This document shows, one piece after another, positions 60,570-64,000 of a DNA stretch of 64,000 nucleotides; position 1 is the first letter of the stretch, and the number at the start of each line of letters is the position of its first letter. A program made the position numbers and the translations under genes. Location: contig CAJNDS010002505.1 of NCBI GenBank assembly GCA_905221605.1, positions 248,001 to 312,000 of the forward strand, in the 5' to 3' direction. This DNA is from Symbiodinium natans. Taxonomy: Eukaryota > Sar > Dinophyceae > Suessiales > Symbiodiniaceae. The notes under the pieces are model-generated. The model worked only from the letters and a program-made list of their open reading frames with translations, ran no database searches and had not been told where the DNA came from.

Positions 60570-61330
60570 CGGCAGAAAATCAGCACGGGTTCCCAAGCAT
60601 AGAAACATAATCCATAATCCATGACATACAAAAAAAGTAGATAGATATCCACAATATGACATGCCTCGGAGAACTTGCATGATTCATGACACGTACAAAG
60701 GTGTAAGATACATAATCTGCAGCATACAAAGTGTGTTTTTCGGTATCATGCATGAACCATCAGACAGCGTATGCAATTGTTATAGGTAACATATAGCAAG
60801 CAGAAAAATTGTTTTTACTCTAGAGTGCATCATCATGTATCGTACATGTAGTAGAATATATCTATGTATGTATGTATGTATGTACGTACGTACGTATGTA
60901 TGTATGTATGTATGTATGTATGTGTGTGTATATATACATGATATTTTTTGTCATGCATAAAATTATCTAGTTCATCATATGTTACATATGCAATATACAT
61001 AGATACATATACATACAGTGTACAAGCTTCATAATCGATTGTATATATATATATATATGTAGGATGTAAATACATTGTCAATATTTGTCAAGCATACATA
61101 ATTTGTATGAAAAAGAACACACACTAGATTACATCTCATGTGTAGGAATATATGACACACAATACATGTTCCGTATATTTCATTACCGCAAATCAAGATA
61201 AATTGCTAGTAAATGCATAAAGTATACATATATGCCGTAAACAAATACGAATACACTTGAGATTCATATGTGCGACAAAAAAGTAAAACAAGTATCGCGC
61301 CATCAGCAACACATGCCTTCAAAAACCAGA
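60570..61330. other. AT-rich stretch with (TATG)n microsatellite
   Basis: AT-rich DNA full of CATA/TATG words. A TATG/TACG tetranucleotide array occupies 60863-60922 and ends in GTGTGTATATATA; a (TA)n tract lies at 61043-61058. No gene seen. Confidence 0.7.
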
Positions 61331-61337
61331 TGACTGT

Positions 61338-61614
61338 ATGGATCTTTTCCAGAAACTGTCCGTTCAAGCCGTGCAAAGCTTGCTTGAACCAGGTAGCCCT
61401 TCCGAACCCATCGCCCGAACACAAAACCTAGCCAAAGTGTTGCGTTCGTCGCGGTACAATGTGGCCTATGCCATACAAGAAGCACTGAGTGGATTCCAAG
61501 ATTCGAGAGAACACGGGGCTTGCATGCATGTCTCAGCGAGGTGCCATGGAGCTTTCAGAGGCCTGCGCTTTGATCCTGCTTTGATCTCCTTCGCTTCTTA
61601 GTGCGCTGTGTGTG

Positions 61615-61650
<36 letters not shown>

Positions 61651-62360
61651 TGTGTGAGTGTGTCTTTGGTGTGTGTTTGCATTCTACACGTCGCATTCGG
61701 CGGCATCAAGACAGAGGGTGGTCGCTCGGCCCGGTGCGAAGACACCCCAAGCGTCTCAGATTTGCCAGGATGAAAGGGTGTTGCGAGGTCTGCTCCAGCC
61801 GGGCTCTGAGGCCAGAAGAGGAACAGAGGAAAACAGAGGAACGGCAAGGTACAGTAGGGCTATTTTCGCCATTGGAATCATGTCGAATTTTTGCTTCTGT
61901 CCGCCAACAAACTAGACAGCGCGGTCATGAAGCAACATCTGAAACATGCAAATAACAAAAGGATGAGGGCAAGTTACTCGTGTACATCATGTTGAACGCT
62001 AGTGATCTCCTCAGCATGTATAGGCTAGATAGGCAAAGTTTCAAATTCAGCTTCAGCTTCTTGCTCGTTGCAATGCTCGTTGCAATGAGGTTCTTCGTCT
62101 GCGCCGATGCAAGAAGATCTGCCTCAGAAGAAGTTCCTCTGAGACTCAGGTCGACCGAAGAGCTGGGTCATGCCTTGTTTGCAGATTGCACGGCGCCACT
62201 CTGAGCAGCCTTTGTGTCAACTTGTGAGGTACCGTGAGCTGGTGCTCACCACCTACTGCTTACCAGAAGTGCAGATCAACGACAGAACGGCGAACACCAG
62301 CAGCGAGCAAGCCGAAGAGGCAAGTGCGCAAGCGCTCGTGGCCATGCATGTTATGTGATT
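61338..62360 (+). other. Unresolved exon-like sequence around a (GT)n tract
   Basis: A frame at 61338-61601 (MDLFQKLSVQAVQSLLEP) and one at ~62186-62358 (IARRHSEQPLCQLVRYRELVL...SSEQAEEASAQALVAMHVM, preceded by TTTGCAG) look coding-like on the plus strand but are not linked. A (GT)n tract lies at ~61611-61670. AATACGAAGC is repeated at 62400-62430. No family recognised. Confidence 0.3.
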
Positions 62361-62599
62361 TGCTGATGTGACGAATACAAAGCAATACAAAGCAAGAAGT
62401 ACGAAGCAATACGAAGCAATACGAAGCATGTGCAGAGGGATTGTGCCGCCCCAAATTTGAAGAGTGTTCGAATGCTCCCATGCTCTCACAAAAGAGCCCC
62501 CTTTTTGAAGTGTGGCACGCAGCAGAGTTTGGGGCGCTTTGCATGTGCCGTAAAGGCGAGAACCAAAGAAACCTACAGAGAGAGGCGCGCACTTTTTAA

Positions 62600-62735
62600 A
62601 ACAGGGGGGGAAAAGAGAAAGAGAAAGGAAAAAGATAACATGAGAAAGAGAGAGAGAAGGAAGAGAGAGAGAGCGGGGCCCCGAGCGGCACACACGGCAC
62701 CCTCCTCCCCCGCCCCCCCCCCCCCCCCCCCCCGA
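62600..62735. repeat. Purine-rich tract followed by poly-C
   Basis: GAAAGAGAAAGG and GAGAGAGAAGG words at 62610-62680, then CCGCC and an uninterrupted C run at 62714-62733. Possible sites of slippage or non-B structure. Confidence 0.8.
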
Positions 62736-62739
62736 AAAA

Positions 62740-64000
62740 ACCTTTTTTTGCTCTCTCCGAGAGGATGTCAAGGATACCTCAGAATCTCAGATATCTCTCT
62801 CTTTCTCTCGCAATCGAGCGACTTTGTATGTTGGTCTCAGCTCGCTTTCGCCGTCGCCCGAAGCAGAACAGGGGAAGTCTGGCTTGAAAGGGATTTTGCC
62901 GCGGTGGCGCGGGGTGCACACTTGCGGGAAGATGCCGGCAGCGCGTAGCATGGCGTAGATGGAATGTGATGTGTGGCCCGTGCGAGGTGTAGCTGCCTTA
63001 CTCAAAAAGCAACGCCGGCAGCACGCCAAACAATGAGGGTGGCCAGGGGTGCCAAAAGCAGAGAGAGACGTTGACAGATCGACGTAGTGTCGACAATTCG
63101 TCGTTGTGAGCCTTCTTGTGAGGCGACCGTGGATGTTGAGGCCTTGGAGGAGCTGAAACTGTTGGTGCATGCTTGTCGCATGCTTTTGTGCATGGAAAGG
63201 CCATGAAAGCCCCTTCCCTTTGTTTTTGTGGCTTCCTGTTGTTGAAGCATGCTGGAGCCTGACCTTGGCTTGAGAAGTTCAAGAATCCCCTGTCCGCCTG
63301 CTCACTTCAGCCTCTCAGATTCTCGTTCGCTGCCAATACATTTTGGTCACACAAGAGTACGTAAATTTTGGTAAAAAGAACACGTGCATCATGAGAATTT
63401 GCTTCTTCCACGATGGCATCACCAGTGGCGGATGAGTGTGAGTTCCCAGATGTTTGACACGATGCACTTCCTTTGTGTAGAGAAACGCGAATCCAAAACA
63501 CTTGTTGCCACTGAGTTTGCGGCCTGCGGGTCCAGAGTGCCAGAATTCTTGTGGCCGTCATCTTGGTGAGTAAGAAAGCAAGTGTCAACTGCTTGCGTTT
63601 GCGTCTGCCGACACGGTTTTGCTGAGGCTGGGCAGCCTTTCCTGGGCGCTCCACTTGTTGCAGGCGCTTTTCCGTCGTTAGTCGTTGATCCACAACTCCG
63701 AATAAGCAGTGCTGTGCCTCCCTTCATGGCCGCAGGGCAGGCCACGGAAAAGACATTGCCGTACGACCAAAAAGCATGCTGACTGTCCAGTGCGTGCTGC
63801 TTCAGGAAGGGATCCCACTGCGTCGGACGTTCAGAGCAAAAGCCCACACAAGTTCAGAAACATATCAAAAGCAGCACCAGAAAAAGCACAACATAACAGC
63901 ATTGCAATGGATTGTCTGGTGCTGGCATCACACTCGCTGGGTCTGGCTAAGACTACTTGGTACTCCGCCGCTAGGCTTGCTTCGCAGCTGCTTGACGGAG
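62740..64000 (+). other. Right end: candidate plus-strand exons, unassigned
   Basis: ATVDVEAEALEELKLLVHAC-like sequence (actual reading ATVDVEALEELKLLVHAC at ~63121-63177, after TTGTGAG) and MAAGQATEKTLPYDQKAC (63726-63782) look like possible exons, strand-consistent with the block. Nothing allows a gene model. Opposite-strand frames are not convincing. Confidence 0.25.

Overview
This window looks like nuclear DNA of a dinoflagellate, most likely a Symbiodiniaceae-type alga. The evidence is a 19-nt relic of the dinoflagellate spliced leader (6642-6660, minus strand), spliced genes that mix GC-AG and GT-AG introns, LINE-like elements carrying a C5-cytosine methyltransferase or a ubiquitin-protease domain, tyrosine-recombinase retroelements, plant-type (TTTAGGG) telomere-like DNA, and strand-uniform gene blocks. 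No rRNA, tRNA or CRISPR was found.

Layout. 1-6.5 kb (minus): two tyrosine-recombinase (YR) retroelement segments, one with Gag-like, methylase-like and partial recombinase ORFs running off the left edge, the other with a small coiled-coil ORF overlapping a YR ORF and headed by the spliced-leader relic. 6.8-12.8 kb (minus): a decayed LINE-like element (endonuclease, RT, zinc fingers, a conserved middle domain, USP-type protease) with an internal deletion and frameshifts. 13.9-28.3 kb (minus): a large, nearly intact LINE-like element with a DNMT-type methyltransferase, endonuclease, YMDD reverse transcriptase, RNase H and, after the RNase H, a second polymerase-like palm resembling transposon/virus superfamily A polymerases. 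Four perfect or near-perfect palindromic boxes, plus a degenerate fifth, lie just upstream of its first ORF. 28.4-43.6 kb: a composite bounded by 2.9 kb and 2.4 kb inverted repeats that themselves end in long hairpins and are full of a 9-bp TGACRGAAA motif; it encloses a four-exon gene for a beta-helix, multi-membrane-span surface protein. 43.6-51.8 kb: microsatellites, G-rich and telomere-like repeats, little coding sequence. 51.8-64 kb (plus): a five-exon SAH/MTA deaminase gene, then a gene with many tiny coiled-coil exons, then unresolved exon-like pieces.

Interpretation. Nearly all coding sequence left of 38 kb is on the minus strand and all supported genes right of 51.8 kb are on the plus strand, so the repeat-rich middle is a divergent strand-switch region. 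The strongest candidate for something new is the LINE-like element at 13.9-28.3 kb, which joins self-methylation capacity, a reverse transcriptase and a possible second polymerase in one transposon.
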